Source: Pararge aegeria (Eukaryota; Arthropoda; Insecta; Lepidoptera; Nymphalidae). Taken from it: DNA of 64,000 bases. Each line of letters starts with the position of its first letter. Position 1 is the stretch's first letter. The notes beneath the pieces were generated by a model. That model did no database searches, was not told the origin of the DNA, and saw nothing but the letters and a program-made list of their open reading frames with translations. The translations under genes and the position numbers were made by a program. Positions 1 to 13,300 of the stretch are shown in pieces. The DNA lies in assembly GCF_905163445.1 (NCBI RefSeq), contig NC_053185.1, positions 19,796,001 through 19,860,000 on the forward strand, in the 5' to 3' direction.

Positions 1-950
1 TTCAATATACATAAGTCATCACATGTAAAGTCTTTGGGTTGATTGGCATCCATGGTTGCATCCATCTGATCCTCAGCCCCTTCTACAAATGATTTCATGA
101 CGTGGGTGATTTCATCTATACATAATGCAACATCTGTTGTTCTTATCTGTAAGGAAGCTGACTCCTCACACATTTTCTCTACATTATGTGCCTCATCCAG
201 TATTATTATGTTATTTAACAGCTCAACACCATTCGCCTTCCTAGATTTTGGATCTAACAAATAATTGTATGGCATGAAAATTATATCTGCATCTTGTTTC
301 AGCTCTTTAGATAAATAATATGGGCAGCATTTTAATTTTTTGCCTGCAGTAACTAAATCCTCAATGTCTAAAATCTCATCGCCTTTTACAGATCTATCGT
401 CTTTTTTTGATTCAACATTATTGTAGAAATGACAAGTACGAGATTTAACCTTCAATTGGCACATATGTACTTTGTTCATATTATTTGTCTCTTTGGATAC
501 CTCTGGATGGATACACATCTGATCTCTCGAACCGAGTACTGATGCTTTGACATGCCTGTAACTTGACCTTTTTAATTCTTGCATCGCTTGAGTGAGCTGT
601 GAATGCGTTCTCGAAGAATAAATTATTTTAGGCATACCCCATGTCATGTTATCTTTTCCTTTCCCCGCACTTGCTTTATTGAGGTTGTCTCGTAAATTGC
701 CGCTGAAACCGCCGTGTTCCGAAAAGTTTCCAAGTTGAGCATTCATTTGTAATTGAGCCTTTTTAACCAATAACCATGCCAATGAGGAGCACAGCAAGCT
801 GAGAGTCTTCCCGGTCCCCGTTGGTGACTCCAATAATGCATTAGTGTTATTTTGTAAGCTTTCAATGACTTTCTCCATGTAGGCTTTTTGCACATCGTAA
901 GGCTCGAAAGGAAAACTCACAGGTATACCATATATCATAACTTCCGGCAT
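1..950 (-). CDS. RTEL1: RTEL1 helicase, N-terminal part (runs off left edge)
   Basis: Regulator of telomere elongation helicase 1 is a nuclear XPD-family 5'-3' DNA helicase with a 4Fe-4S cluster that unwinds D-loops and T-loops. The frame is open without introns from ATG at 950-948 to position 1, giving about 316 residues. It starts MPEVMIYGIPVSFPFEPYDV, close to the RTEL1 family start. Walker A SPTGTGKT lies at about residues 42-49, IIYSSRTHSQLTQA is motif Ia, and ILDEAHNVEKMCEESA contains the DEAH box at 252-255. Cysteines in DQMCIHPEV, VHMCQLKV, RTCHFYNN and KCCPYYLS match the four Fe-S ligands. HFYNN, IIFMPYNYLLD and EKMCEESA separate RTEL1 from BRIP1 and DDX11. The rest of the helicase and the C terminus lie outside the window. 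It is divergent from ELP2, 426 bp start to start. Confidence 0.96.
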   Translation of the reverse strand, partial: MPEVMIYGIPVSFPFEPYDVQKAYMEKVIESLQNNTNALLESPTGTGKTLSLLCSSLAWLLVKKAQLQMNAQLGNFSEHGGFSGNLRDNLNKASAGKGKDNMTWGMPKIIYSSRTHSQLTQAMQELKRSSYRHVKASVLGSRDQMCIHPEVSKETNNMNKVHMCQLKVKSRTCHFYNNVESKKDDRSVKGDEILDIEDLVTAGKKLKCCPYYLSKELKQDADIIFMPYNYLLDPKSRKANGVELLNNIIILDEAHNVEKMCEESASLQIRTTDVALCIDEITHVMKSFVEGAEDQMDATMDANQPKDFTCDDLCIL

Positions 951-1376
951 CTTATCTTTATTTATTTGTATGTACTAACTTTATAGGTAAGCTTTAATAG
1001 AAATAAAAACATTACGATTATTTTGAAAATGTTAAGTTTTGACAGATTTGACTGTGGTTCCCTTCGGCATTTCCCGCTGAAAATCTAAAACTACAGACAA
1101 TAAATAACCAATGATTACTATCTATGAGCATGAACGTAGTCTGTGAAATGATTCTACATTAACTTTATGGAGGGTAGAGGTTCAACTTTTCTCCCATATA
1201 AGATGACTCTCCTTACCTCTACCCTCCATAATTAACTTCTAGCCTTTTTCTGACTGCAAACGCCAAAAACGTAGACTGACAAAAAACCACAACAACCTAA
1301 CCTCAAATTTAACGTCAGTTATGAGACAACCATCAAAAACAAAAACAAAACAATTGTTAGATAAAATTATTAAAAT
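951..1376. promoter_or_regulatory. Divergent promoter region between RTEL1 and ELP2
   Basis: Only 426 bp separate the two start codons, so both transcripts must start here. The stretch holds TGACAG/TGTCA-type motifs near 1035-1050, a CCTAACCTCAAAT stretch near 1300, and a 65-bp MITE in the middle. No TATA box at a convincing distance was recognised. Promoter function is inferred from position. Confidence 0.75.
1166..1230. mobile_element. 65-bp MITE with 8-bp target duplication (family M1)
   Basis: The element begins TATGGAGGGTAGAGG and ends CCTCTACCCTCCATA, perfect 15-bp terminal inverted repeats. It is flanked by the direct repeat ATTAACTT at 1158-1165 and 1231-1238. The 8-bp duplication fits hAT-like (or P/Merlin-like) DNA transposons. 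The right-hand side matches the right end of the 448-bp element at 28585-29032, so this is an internally deleted copy of the same family. Confidence 0.9.
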
Positions 1377-4300
1377 ATGAAGATTTCAGTTGATCAAGTG
1401 TATACTTCAGTAGCCTGCAACCGCGCTCCAGAGACAGCCGACTGGAACAACGAAGGTCTCATATGTTTCGGTGCTTCAAATGCAGTGGTTATTTACGACA
1501 CGGTATGATCATATTTTTTATCATCAATTTTCATGACCTGATGATGCAGCAGTGGGCGCTATTACGTCAAGTTAAACCATTTTAATTATACATAAAAAAC
1601 TCTTGAGTTCTATTTGATTTTTTCATTATCTTCCGAGTTAGTTCTTAAAGGAAACTAGGGGCTGCTAAAAAGGGTTTGTTTTATTTCTTTTGGTATGTCA
1701 TGGAATTTTTAAAAATTTTAATTTTATATTATTTCCTATTGCAGAATGCCAAAGGAAAAGACCCACTAACAGTACTAAGCCACCACAAATCCAAAGTAAA
1801 CTCAGTAAAGTGGCTTCTAAAACCAAACCAAACCTGTACAGAATTGCTTTCATGCTCGGCAGACAAGAGTGCAGCAGTGTGGACGTTAGAAAAGGAGTCT
1901 TGGAAGGTGACAAGTAATTTGGTAGAACATAAAGATGGAGTTACTTGTATTCACGGTGCTTATGTTGATGAGAACAATTTGTTGGTGTACACAGGGTCCA
2001 TTGACTCCAGTATATGTGTATGGGAGAGAATGGATTGTAAGTAAAAGAACTGGATGCTTATATCTAGGTTACTGGAATGTATAAAAAAAATAACAAAAAA
2101 ATGAATAAACCTATTTCAATAATAGTTCGTTCTAGAGTTATTTTGTGCTAAGGTGTATCTAAATTGTAATATAATTTCTAAATTTGCAATATAGTCTAAA
2201 ACAGACTTACTTTTGTTGTCTTGGCACATGAAACGCCTGGCTTTTATTATAATGATTTATATTATCATTTTCTTTAAATTTATTTTGTATTGCAGATACC
2301 ACAACACTGAAACAAAAAATAAACCTTCAGTCAGGTCTGGCTCTAACCATCCACAGCTGCATACTGCCCTCAGCCAACCAACCCATACTGTTTTGTGCCC
2401 TGGACGATCATAAAGTTCACATATTTGTAGAACAGAATGATCATCAGTATCATCGAGTGCACGTGTTGGCAGGGCACGAGGACTGGGTGAGAGGCCTTGA
2501 CGTGGTGAATGTGGGTAGGGTATTATCTATTTTAAATTAATTTTTCATTTCATAGTATGAGTAATGATCATTCTACCATCTGTCTAATTATACTTTACGG
2601 ATTACATGAAATTTGCATCAAAATTGGTTCATCATTTTGAGGAAATATTTTCAAAAAAGAGTAACCCCAGATTAAGGGGCTATGGTCTCAAACTTGAATG
2701 TCAGCAGGCATCGTCTAATCATTCCAAGCACTTTATCAGCAATATTGTTATAAAAATGTGGAATGCCTTGCCTGAAGATGTAGTGACTGCAGAATCACTG
2801 AATCAGTTTAATAATAGACTGGATAAACATCAAAAAGACAAAGAGCGCAAGAAATGATAAAGACTGATGCGTCTTTATCATTTCTTGCGCTCTTTGTCTT
2901 TTTGATGTTGCGAAAGCTGCTTAGTCTTTTATATAATAATAATAATAATCATCATATCAATCGATAGACGTCCACTGCTGGACATAGGTCTTTTGTAGGG
3001 AGTTCCAAATTCCACTGTATACTTATAATATACAAATAAACATCCAAACACTGAAAAACATTATTGTTCACCACACAAACATTGTCCACTTGTGGGAATC
3101 AAACTCACAAACTTGGACTCAGAAAGCAGACGGACAGTGGAATCTACTATCTACGTGAACATATTCCATTTATATTTATTTTATGAAATACATATTGCAC
3201 TAACATGTTTCTTCAAAATGTAGCATTTAATCCCTTATTATCTAACATCTTCTAAATATTTTTAGACAATGACACATTAATGCTAGCATCTGCCTCACAA
3301 GACACATATATTCGCCTATGGAAAATCCAACGTTATGAAGATAAGCCAGTGACAGGAATCAAGGTGGAAGAGAAAATGTTTGATGCATATAGTGTAAAGT
3401 TGTCGGTGAAACTTGATGCAGTGCTGGCAGGCCATGAGGGTTGGGTGTATGGAGTCCAGTGGCAGAAGATTCTTAATAATGGTATATAATGCTACACCAG
3501 TGATTGAGATATAGGAGTCTATATAAGGTGTATCGATAATACAGTTGTATGTATATCAAAATACCCACCAACTCAATGTCATGATTATTGGTTGTTAATC
3601 AAATATAATTTTTATTGCTTCTCGAAAACCATTTATTAATGAAATAATAGTTATTAGCATATTTGTAAAAATCCTAATCAATTTAATAAAATATCTGGCC
3701 AATATGAATTTATAGTTCTAACTTTATAAAATTACAAACGTATTTCAACCAAAACCGTCAAGAAAAAGTGCATGGTTGAACACACCTATCGTACGAATTA
3801 AAATATCTGTAAAATCATTCATTTTCAGAAACAAACCAACCAACCTACCGGCTCCTGTCTTCATCCCTTGACAAAACCCTCATAATATGGCAGCCTGAGA
3901 GCCACGGCGGCGCGTGGGTGGAAAGCGTGAGGGTTGGTGAAGTAGGGGGAAACGGTCTGGGCTTCTATGGCAGTCGATTTGGCCCTGGACCTGGAGCATT
4001 TTTAGGCCACGGATATAACGGATCGCTGCATATATGGAAATATGACAAAGTAAGACTCGAATACATTTTTATTAATATCGAAAAAAGGCCCTTGACGAAA
4101 ATTATGCCTGTTGGAAAGGAATGACAAGCTCTAGGTTGGAGAAAATGCCTATTCACTGTTTGCTTGAAAGTACTCAAATTATTTGAGACGGGCAATACAG
4201 TTGTTGGGAGGTATTTCCGAAGTTTAATGTGATGTAACATAGGATCAGTTAATCTTTTGACGGACAAAAGGTTTATTGATCCTTTGATACATCTTGCTGA

Positions 4301-7300
4301 TTGAATAAAGAACATCAACCACATAAGAAAGCATCTGCATCTCTCTCTCTGCTTTGTGGTAGAATCCCCATTCTACTACAAAGCACGGAGGAACGAGACA
4401 TTACGTCCGATTGGCGCAGTGGTCAGCGACCCTGCTTTCTGAGTCCAAGACCGTGGGTTTGATTCCCTCAACTGGAAAATGTTTGTGTGATGAACATGAA
4501 TGTTTTTCAGTGTCTGGGTGTTTATATGTATATTATAAATACTTATGCATACTATTCAAAGAAATATTCATCTGTTATCTTAGTACCCATAACACAAGCT
4601 ACGCTTACTTTGGGACTAGATGGCGGTGTGTGTATTGTCGTAGTATATTTATTTATTTATTACTAGCTGTTGCCCGCGACTTCGTCTGCGTTTGTTTTTT
4701 GATGTGGCATTAAATTGCTGCTGTCCGCTGAGGAGTTCTGTCGTCTATCTCCAACCACAGTTTGGGCACACAATTAAACACATATACCTGTATAGTACAA
4801 AAATAATTATTTAAATCGGTTCTAATTTGTCGGAGTTATGATGTTAAATCGTCAAACACTCATCCCCTCTCCCAAAGGAACCGAGCTTAATGACGGGATA
4901 AAAAGTATCTTATATTACTTCTAACACTTCCAAGAATCTATATATATCATATTTACATTCTCCGTGGAAAAATACATGGTCATACCAATTTTTATGACAA
5001 TCGGTTGAACGGGGCGGAAGTCGATACTTGACAGCGCCGCCTGGTGGGGAGTTACATCAATGGACATAGCATGTTCGTTTTCTCCGAGGAAAAATACATG
5101 GTCATACCAATTTTTATGACAATCGGTTGAACGGGGCGGAAGTCGATACTTGACAGCGCCGCCTGGTGGGGAGTTTCATCAATGGACATAGCATGTTCGT
5201 TTTCTCCGTGAAAAAATACATAAGCATACCAATTTTCATAATGATCGGTCAAATAGTTTCTGAGTTTATCGATGACATATATACAAACATCCTCTTTTAT
5301 ATATATAGATTACATATTTAATTAATCATAATATACCATACAGATGTGATGATGATGATTATTTTATAATTAATCATAGTTTAAAAGATTGTTGGAATCT
5401 TCTTTGTAATATATTTTAATTCCTAGGAGCTGAACCAGTGGCAGCCCAGTGTGGTGATAGGAGGTCATTTCAGCGAGGTTGAAGATATTCGGTGGGAGCG
5501 GGAGGGTCGGTACCTTGTGAGTGTTTCTCTCGACCAAACCACGAGGCTACACGCACCTTGGCTGAGAGCTGATGGTAAGTTATCTTTGGTTTTACTTGAA
5601 TTTATTGTGGTCTGGTCTGGTGGGAGGCTTTCGCCGTGGCTAGTTACCATCCTACCCAGAAATATGTGCCGCCGATTTAGTGTTTCTGTGCTATGTCGCG
5701 TAGAAACCGATTAGGGGTCCTATCATCCTCCCAAACAGGTTAGGCCGCTACCAAGAGGCGAGATTGCAGTCAAGGACTAACTTGTAGTGGAATAAAGAAA
5801 AAAACTCCGTTTTTTTTCTTGATTCCACTACCCCTTTACCTCCTTACCCCTTTGGGAAAATGTCTCCTACCCATGCTATTTGTGGTGGGGTTAAAATAGT
5901 GGGATGATTCACCCTGTACTCTGAACAGGCATATTAAGATTCCCGCCAGTATATATTTCTTATTGTATTAATAAATAACAGCCTCATTGCGGTTTACTGC
6001 GGCTTGTCAGTGTTACTACACTTCCAACTTTGCGTCTTCTTTATTTGGCCCACAGAATCACTTTGAAAAAAAATTGGTTAATTTTAGGTGCACGTCTAAT
6101 TCTTGGTATTCTATGTGATACAATAAATAAACCAAAGTGGATAAACGTGTTTCTAACAAATATTGAAACAGTGTTGAACATCGTAACTATTTCATTTCAG
6201 GTAGAGGAATCCAATGGCATGAGATTGCCCGCCCTCAGGTACACGGGTACGACATGGCGTCCATAGCGCTGGTGTCACCCACAGTGTTCGTGTCGGCCGC
6301 TGAGGAGAAGGTCCTGCGAGTGTTTCAAGCGCCGCACAACTTCACACAGAACTTCAAGAGTATAACCGGCAAGCCACTGGTCGGGGACGATGTTAAGGGT
6401 GAGGTTTTACTTAATAATAATAATAATAATAAATATACTACGACAATACACACATCGCCACCTAGCCCCAAAGTAAGCGTAGCTTGTGTTATGGGTACTA
6501 AGATGACTGATGAATATTTTTATGAATTATATATACATAAATACTTAGGAAATACATATAAACACCCAGACACTGAAAAACACTTATGCTCATCACACAA
6601 ACATTTTTCAGTTGTGGGAATCGAACCCACGGCCTTGGACTCAGAAAGCAAGGTCGCTGCCCACTGCGCCAGTCGGCCGTCAATATTACTTTAATTGATT
6701 ATGAGCTGTTTGTCTCTTTATTCATTTATCTACTGCTTTAAATCCTCATTAAAAGAATCTGGAACAGTAAGCTTATTGTCAACATTAAAACACCTAATGC
6801 CCTAATAACCATGCACTGAATTTCATTATTACACTCCTTTGTTTTTGAAGTTATACTTCTTTTGGCGCGTCAGGGAAGAATGGTGAGAGTGAATTTTTAC
6901 GATGCGCGTGTTAGGAAATAGGGAATTACAGCACTTTATCTATGATAAACCCGATGATTATATTAAATATATCAACAAATCTTAGTTTGTATACTCATTG
7001 ATAATGTATTGAAAATAGAATAATGGACTTTAGTAGACTGTCAAATAAAAGTATAGGATCTATGGCGGGAGACGCGAGTTTGACAAGTTAGATTGGCGGC
7101 AAAGAAAAGTGAGGACGGATTTAAATTAATGAATTGAGAATAGAAGATTAAGTAAAGTATTGTGGATAGAACGTTACAAATTGGGAATAGATGATTTATA
7201 ATGGAAACGACATACTTAACGAAATATTGTTGTGGCAAAACAAGAGTCGTATATACTGGTGATGGAGTTGAGATAAGTTGTTAAAAGTTGTTGGTACTAT

Positions 7301-10300
7301 GGTTGTACCTGATGTTGCATCAGATAAGTATATCTCTTATATCCTTTGGGTTATTTAGGTATCATATATGGAGCCCTAGCATTATTTCATACAGATAGCT
7401 TATGTAGCAGAGGTTGCTCTGTACAAACAATTTGTTTCAAAAGTCCTGATGTTATAAGTGATCATAGTAGTTATGTTTGCCCTGTCTTATATGTCTTGTA
7501 TCAAAGGGCCTAGCGTTATAACATATGATAATGTTGTAATTGTGTTTATAAGTCTTGTTTTAATTGATTGAATAAAAGAGCAACGGTAGAGTTTCTTGCC
7601 AGTGGTCTTCTCTGCCGAAGACAGCATTCCGAACTGGTAGTAGAGTCATTTGAAGGTAACAAGTAATATGAATTATAGAGAAGCTTAATATACAGTATTA
7701 GTGTCAGTCCAGTTGTTTTATTTCACTCCTTGGGAAGTCAGGTTTATAGAGTACAGACCCACAACACTGCTCTAAAGCAGGTTGGTGGGATTCAATGATG
7801 TCTTATAAATTTAATACTTTAATAGGAAGGAAGAATAATAGTCATGAGAATAAATAAGTACTGCTAAGAAACTAGGTATTTAGCTTCAATAATACTGTTA
7901 ATTAATGAAAGATCTAAGTGCCATCCTGAACATTGTGGGTATTGAAGTGAATATCTGAATACCTGGGCCTTCCATTTTCTATATTTTTTTAGCACGCGCG
8001 CACATTGTCACAAAAAAGCGACACCATGCTGTTAGCTGTAGTCAACATTTTAGTTTTTCTAAAAAAGGTTTGACATTTGACTTTTAATTCAAACAATACC
8101 TTTCTATTGTTAGTATCGCTTTTTCTACAAACGTAGAATAAGGCGAAATACAACATTTTTGAAAAGATTTTTATCTTGGTACGCCAAAGAAGTACTTATA
8201 ACTTCTAACGCGTGTACATAAGTACACACATGTTTTTTTTTTCGATACGTTCTGCGCAAAGCCTTACACACAGGCAGCCAATTTCTTCTCGATTCGCGGT
8301 ATGTGTATGGATTTCAATAAAAGAACATTGGCATTTTTCTTCAATATTTTATTTATTTGTTTTGATTTTGAAATGTTTTTCAGTTTCTTCGCATCTTTAA
8401 GTCTTGTTGAGTAGGCAGGGTACTGCACATTTCTTTAAATATCAGATGAAGTACTTTAATACTAAAAAAAAACGTACTCGCAATGTAGGTACGTATGCAA
8501 GAAAACGTATTGTTGGTAGAGTATATATTGCAACTTAGATAACAGTATTGCGATGATTGAGCCATGACTATCTTACCTACAAAAACCTGCTTGGCGGTTT
8601 AGCCTTTCCTGTACGATGCCGCCTAGAAACTGATTAGGAGAATGAGTTTAATATAACTGCCATAACCTAAGTGGGCCCGTGGGGATAACTTTCACTTCAA
8701 ACTTTTTGTTATCAGTGTAGGGTGTTGATCTGTATATTATAAGTATTTATGTTTATTATTTATAAAAATATTCATCAATCATCTGGGTGTCCATAACACA
8801 AGCTACACTTACTTTGCCATAATATTATATTTATTTCTCGAAAAATCTGACATCACAAACTGAGGCGAAATTTATTAATCTATTATACAAAAATCGACGT
8901 TTCTCATCAGTGTGGCGGATACCGAATTAAGACTGCTAGTACACCGGTAACGTTTAGGTAACTTATGTTATAGGACCGGAGGGAGCGTCTGTACCATCAC
9001 TGGGGCTGTCCAACAAGGCTGTGTTCAACGATGACGACAGAGCCGTCGCCGATGGTGACAACGATGGATACTTCGTGCCCATTCAGCTAAACGGTAATAT
9101 AATATTCATCAGTATGAAACTACTAGATATTGCCTACATTCTTTATCTACATTTATTAGGTTTTTTACATATCCTGTGCAAACCGTTTGTATACCTAGGA
9201 ACAAAAGTAGCTTATGTTACTCTCCGTCCGTTCAACTAACTCTATACCAAAATAAAGTTGGTATGTCGCTTAGGGCGTCGAGGAAGGACACACAATTTTG
9301 CATTCGTATTCTTCCATTTTACCATGCTTGGGAGATAAAGGTCGTTCCATTTATACAAGACAACATATTAGTCTATATAAACAAAATTTGATATAAACAG
9401 TCGACTTATTAGAAAAGGTCATGAATTAGTGTCATCTGCATATCGTCTGCGAAAGGTATGGAAGTCATTTGTGGGATTGAGTATACTTTTATAATATAAT
9501 TCCTAAGGTAATTTTGCACCTACCAATGCATAAGTTAAAAGAATATGTTAAAAAAAACATTTATTATTACATTTATTATTAAACATATATTGATGTATTT
9601 CTTAATGACATGGTTGTTTGGAAGCAACCGCCCCGTTTTCATCTCTCACAAGACAAAAAAATAAATGTTAAAATAAAATATGTGAATAGTTGATGTTGGA
9701 AAAGAGCAACTGCTGAGTTTCTTGCCGGCTTCTTCTCGGCAGAATCTCCCTTTCGAACCGGTGGTAGAGTCACTACAAACAGAAAGACTTGACGTTCCAA
9801 AAGTGCTTAGCTTGTGCCTACTTAAAAAAAAATGAATTTTAATAAACAGATATGAACTTACTTTGTAATTTATTTGGTCGCTAAACAACAACAGATATGG
9901 ATTTTCATACAAATTTCGATTCATCTCGAAGAAGTTTGTCAAAATAGTTCTCAAATTTCCATGCATGTTTGAGAAAAAGAATTAAATACACTCAATTGTA
10001 ATCCTATTGCAGAGCCTCCAACTGAAGAAACGTTGATGCAAAACACGTTGTGGCCGGAAGTGAACAAGTTATACGGCCACGGGTACGAGGTGTACTGTGT
10101 AGACGCTAGCTCTGATGGTGCCCTGGTAGCTTCCGCCTGTAAAGCAACCACCGCGGAACACGCTGCTGTACTCATATGGTGAGCCATTAGCTTAACGCTA
10201 TCACACTGCGGGTCAATCTTTTAGGAGGGCAGGGTTTAAAGCTAGCACCCGCCACTGTGCTCTACTGAGGGTTGCTGGACTTCAAATCAAATCAAATCCT

Positions 10301-13300
10301 TTTATTTGCATAAAACATTGTAGGTATACATGTTTAGTCATAATATATGACATGCAAATCTTAATTTAAACAAATTCATTTATGTAATAATTAATAAAAC
10401 ATCAAAATAAATAAAATCAAAATAATCGGCTGAATATAATAAAATTTCATTAATTTTACAACAAAACAACAATAAACATGGAATGTCAAGTAAAAATAAC
10501 TAAACTAATAATTATATTTTATTATCAAAGAACTCCTTTACCGAGTAATAGCATTTATCAACCAACCAGTCAGTCACTTATACAATTACTATCACTATAA
10601 ATAAATAAATAAATACATAAATATACTACGACAATACACACATCGCCATCTAGCCCTAAAGTAAGCGTAGCTTGTGTTATGGGTACTGAGATAGCTGATG
10701 AATATTTTTTTATGAATATAATACACATAAATACTTATAATATACAGATAAACACCCAGACACTGAAAAACATTCATGTTCATCACACAAACACTCTCCA
10801 GTTGTGGGAATCGAACCCACGGCCTTGGACTCAGAAAGCAGGGTCGCTGCCCACTGCGCCACTCGGCCGTCAAACAACGTCAAGCCACTATACAACGTGT
10901 AACTGAATTACGAAGTAATGTTGAAGGATTCATAAGTACATTTCATAAGGAATCACCGTGTAGATATATTAAATCAAAAGAAGCATATTTATTTTTTCAT
11001 ACAAACGAATTCCAAATATTCCAAATGTTTATTATGACAACCCTATTGAAGATCAAATACCGTCACGCGCATAGTACCTACGCTACGCGACGCGTACCCA
11101 ATAAAGTGACAGGAGTCACATGGTTTTATTTTCGCACGTGATGTTAGGGCTGTATCTGGTTTCTTTCAGTAAAAACTATCTCAGTAGTTTACTCAAAAAC
11201 TATTAGGTTTTCGGTTTCACAGATAACCATCAGAGACAGTACAATGTACCTCTATAGCCTGTGAAGTATTTCAGTTTTCATTTAGACGTTGTATATTACA
11301 TGATAGTGATCACATTCTTACTTACCAATAATTTTAGCCATATTAACTGGGGTCAGTTATTTTTTTTTATATACACTATACGCGATCCGCCCCGGATTCT
11401 GGCTGTCAGAAATTAGAAAAAAAGAGATATGTAACAGTGTTGTTGGGCTTTGTTGCAAAATATTATTTTTTCTTCTTTATTATGTTTTTTTATATATTTA
11501 TAGCGGGAAAACGTGCTAGTGGGTCACCTGATGTTAAGTGATTACCGCTGATGTTAAGTGATCTGCAACACCAGAGGAGCCACCGATGCTTGGCCGGCCT
11601 AAACCCTAGATTGTATATTAATAAATAATATATAAAACATCTGTCAAAAAATATTTTAATACTAAATTTTTAAACTAGGTTTATGAGATGAACGCTGTAT
11701 ATTTAGATTTTTTTTTCTTAAAATCAGTGAACATAATCTGTTAATAATTACAATATAACCTCATATTTGTTTCAACAGGGAAACCAAGACCTGGCAACAA
11801 ATCCAAAAGCTGATATCCCACCAACTGACCATCACACAGCTTGCGTTCTCACCCGATAGTCAGAAACTATTGTCGGTGTCGCGCGATCGAAGGTGGACCT
11901 TATACCAAAGGGCGGAGGGTTCTAATTCCTTTGATATAGCCGCAAGTACGGACAAAAAGAACGGAGTACATACTAGGATAATATGGTGTTGCGCGTGGGC
12001 GTACGACAGCAGTGTATTTGGTACAGGCTCTAGAGATGGAAAGGTTAGTTGTTTCGACAAATGTTGACATTATATCTATACGTCTATGCTAATACCACAG
12101 AATTAAGAATATACAGAACCCTCATTCATCTACTACTGCATGCAGTACTTCAATCATCATCATCATCAAAAGTCTACTGCTGAACCAGTTGGGCTTTCCA
12201 AGAGCGCGCCACCACACAGTCTTCCGCTTTTCTCATCAGCTTCCAGCCACCTTCTTAAGGTCACCTGTCCAGCGGGCTGGAGGTCGTCCCAGACAGCGAT
12301 TACCGATACGCGGTCTCCACTCCAGAACACGTTTGCCCCAACGGCCATCGGTCCAGACAGACATGACCGGCCCACTGCCACTTCAACTTGCTTATCCTTA
12401 GAGCTATGTCGGTGACCGTGGTTCTTCTACGGATTTCGTCGTTGCGAATTCTATCACGATGAGAGACTCCCAACATAGCTCGCTCCATAGTGCGTTGCGC
12501 GACTAAATTTGTGGATCAGGTCGACTGTCAGTGTCCACGTCTCCGCTCCATATGTCATTACAGGCAGAACACACTCGTTAAAGACTTTCGGCATTGGGGC
12601 AGGCATGATGCAGGCACTTTAGGCATGCAGTACATTGTGTCCAAAAACAGTGAAAACTCCCCGCGCTTCCCCACTTTATACCCGCAGAATGTTGCTAGCT
12701 CACAAACTTTTTCCCATTTTATGGTAAGCATTTAGAACATAAGAGGTCAAATAGTTACTGTCAACTGCTAAATGGAATGAAGTGACTAATCGCGTGTTCG
12801 AGAAACACTACTAAAGTGGAGTGGTTTTGATTCTTCAATATTAATAATAATAATCCTTTATTGCCATACACTATTGTTAATACAAGATTATTAACTAAAT
12901 TTTTATCAATTAATATTAACAATATGGCAGGTGGCCGCAAACTCAGCCTTATGCAACAATGCCCAGCGCTGATTTTCAGTCTGCACCAGTATCAGACTGT
13001 GCAAACAACCGCGTCGCCCGTTGCCTTATTACTATAACTAGAGTAAATTTTAATAATAAATTTAAATTAAAAAAAAAAAAAATGAAATAAATTGCAAAAT
13101 GAGAAAAAATAAAACTAACACAAACAGTACATATTTAACAATTTAAAGTATTATTCTATCTGTGTATTAGTCGTGTACACGGTTTCTGTATGTACTTAAT
13201 TCTATGAATAAGACTATGACTAACTATGAAGAAGAAAACTGACTGCTTTGTAATTCATAAGTTACTGAAACGATTTTAATAATTCTTTCACCTATTTTAA

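Noticed and set aside
2515..2520. Alternative donor at 2520 for ELP2 exon 3
   Set aside because: Joining 2519 to exon 4 gives a stop after four codons; the donor at 2515 keeps the frame.
5451..5714. Frame extending from ELP2 exon 6 as a separate 87-residue protein
   Set aside because: Its first part is ELP2 exon 6, with a clear GTAAGT donor at 5575. The remainder reads into intron and SINE-B.
10600..10906. Repeated frames with WVRFPQL or VVGIEPTAL-type translations (also at 6498, 18002, 39842, 43170, 48163)
   Set aside because: These are translations of SINE-A copies in various frames, not proteins.
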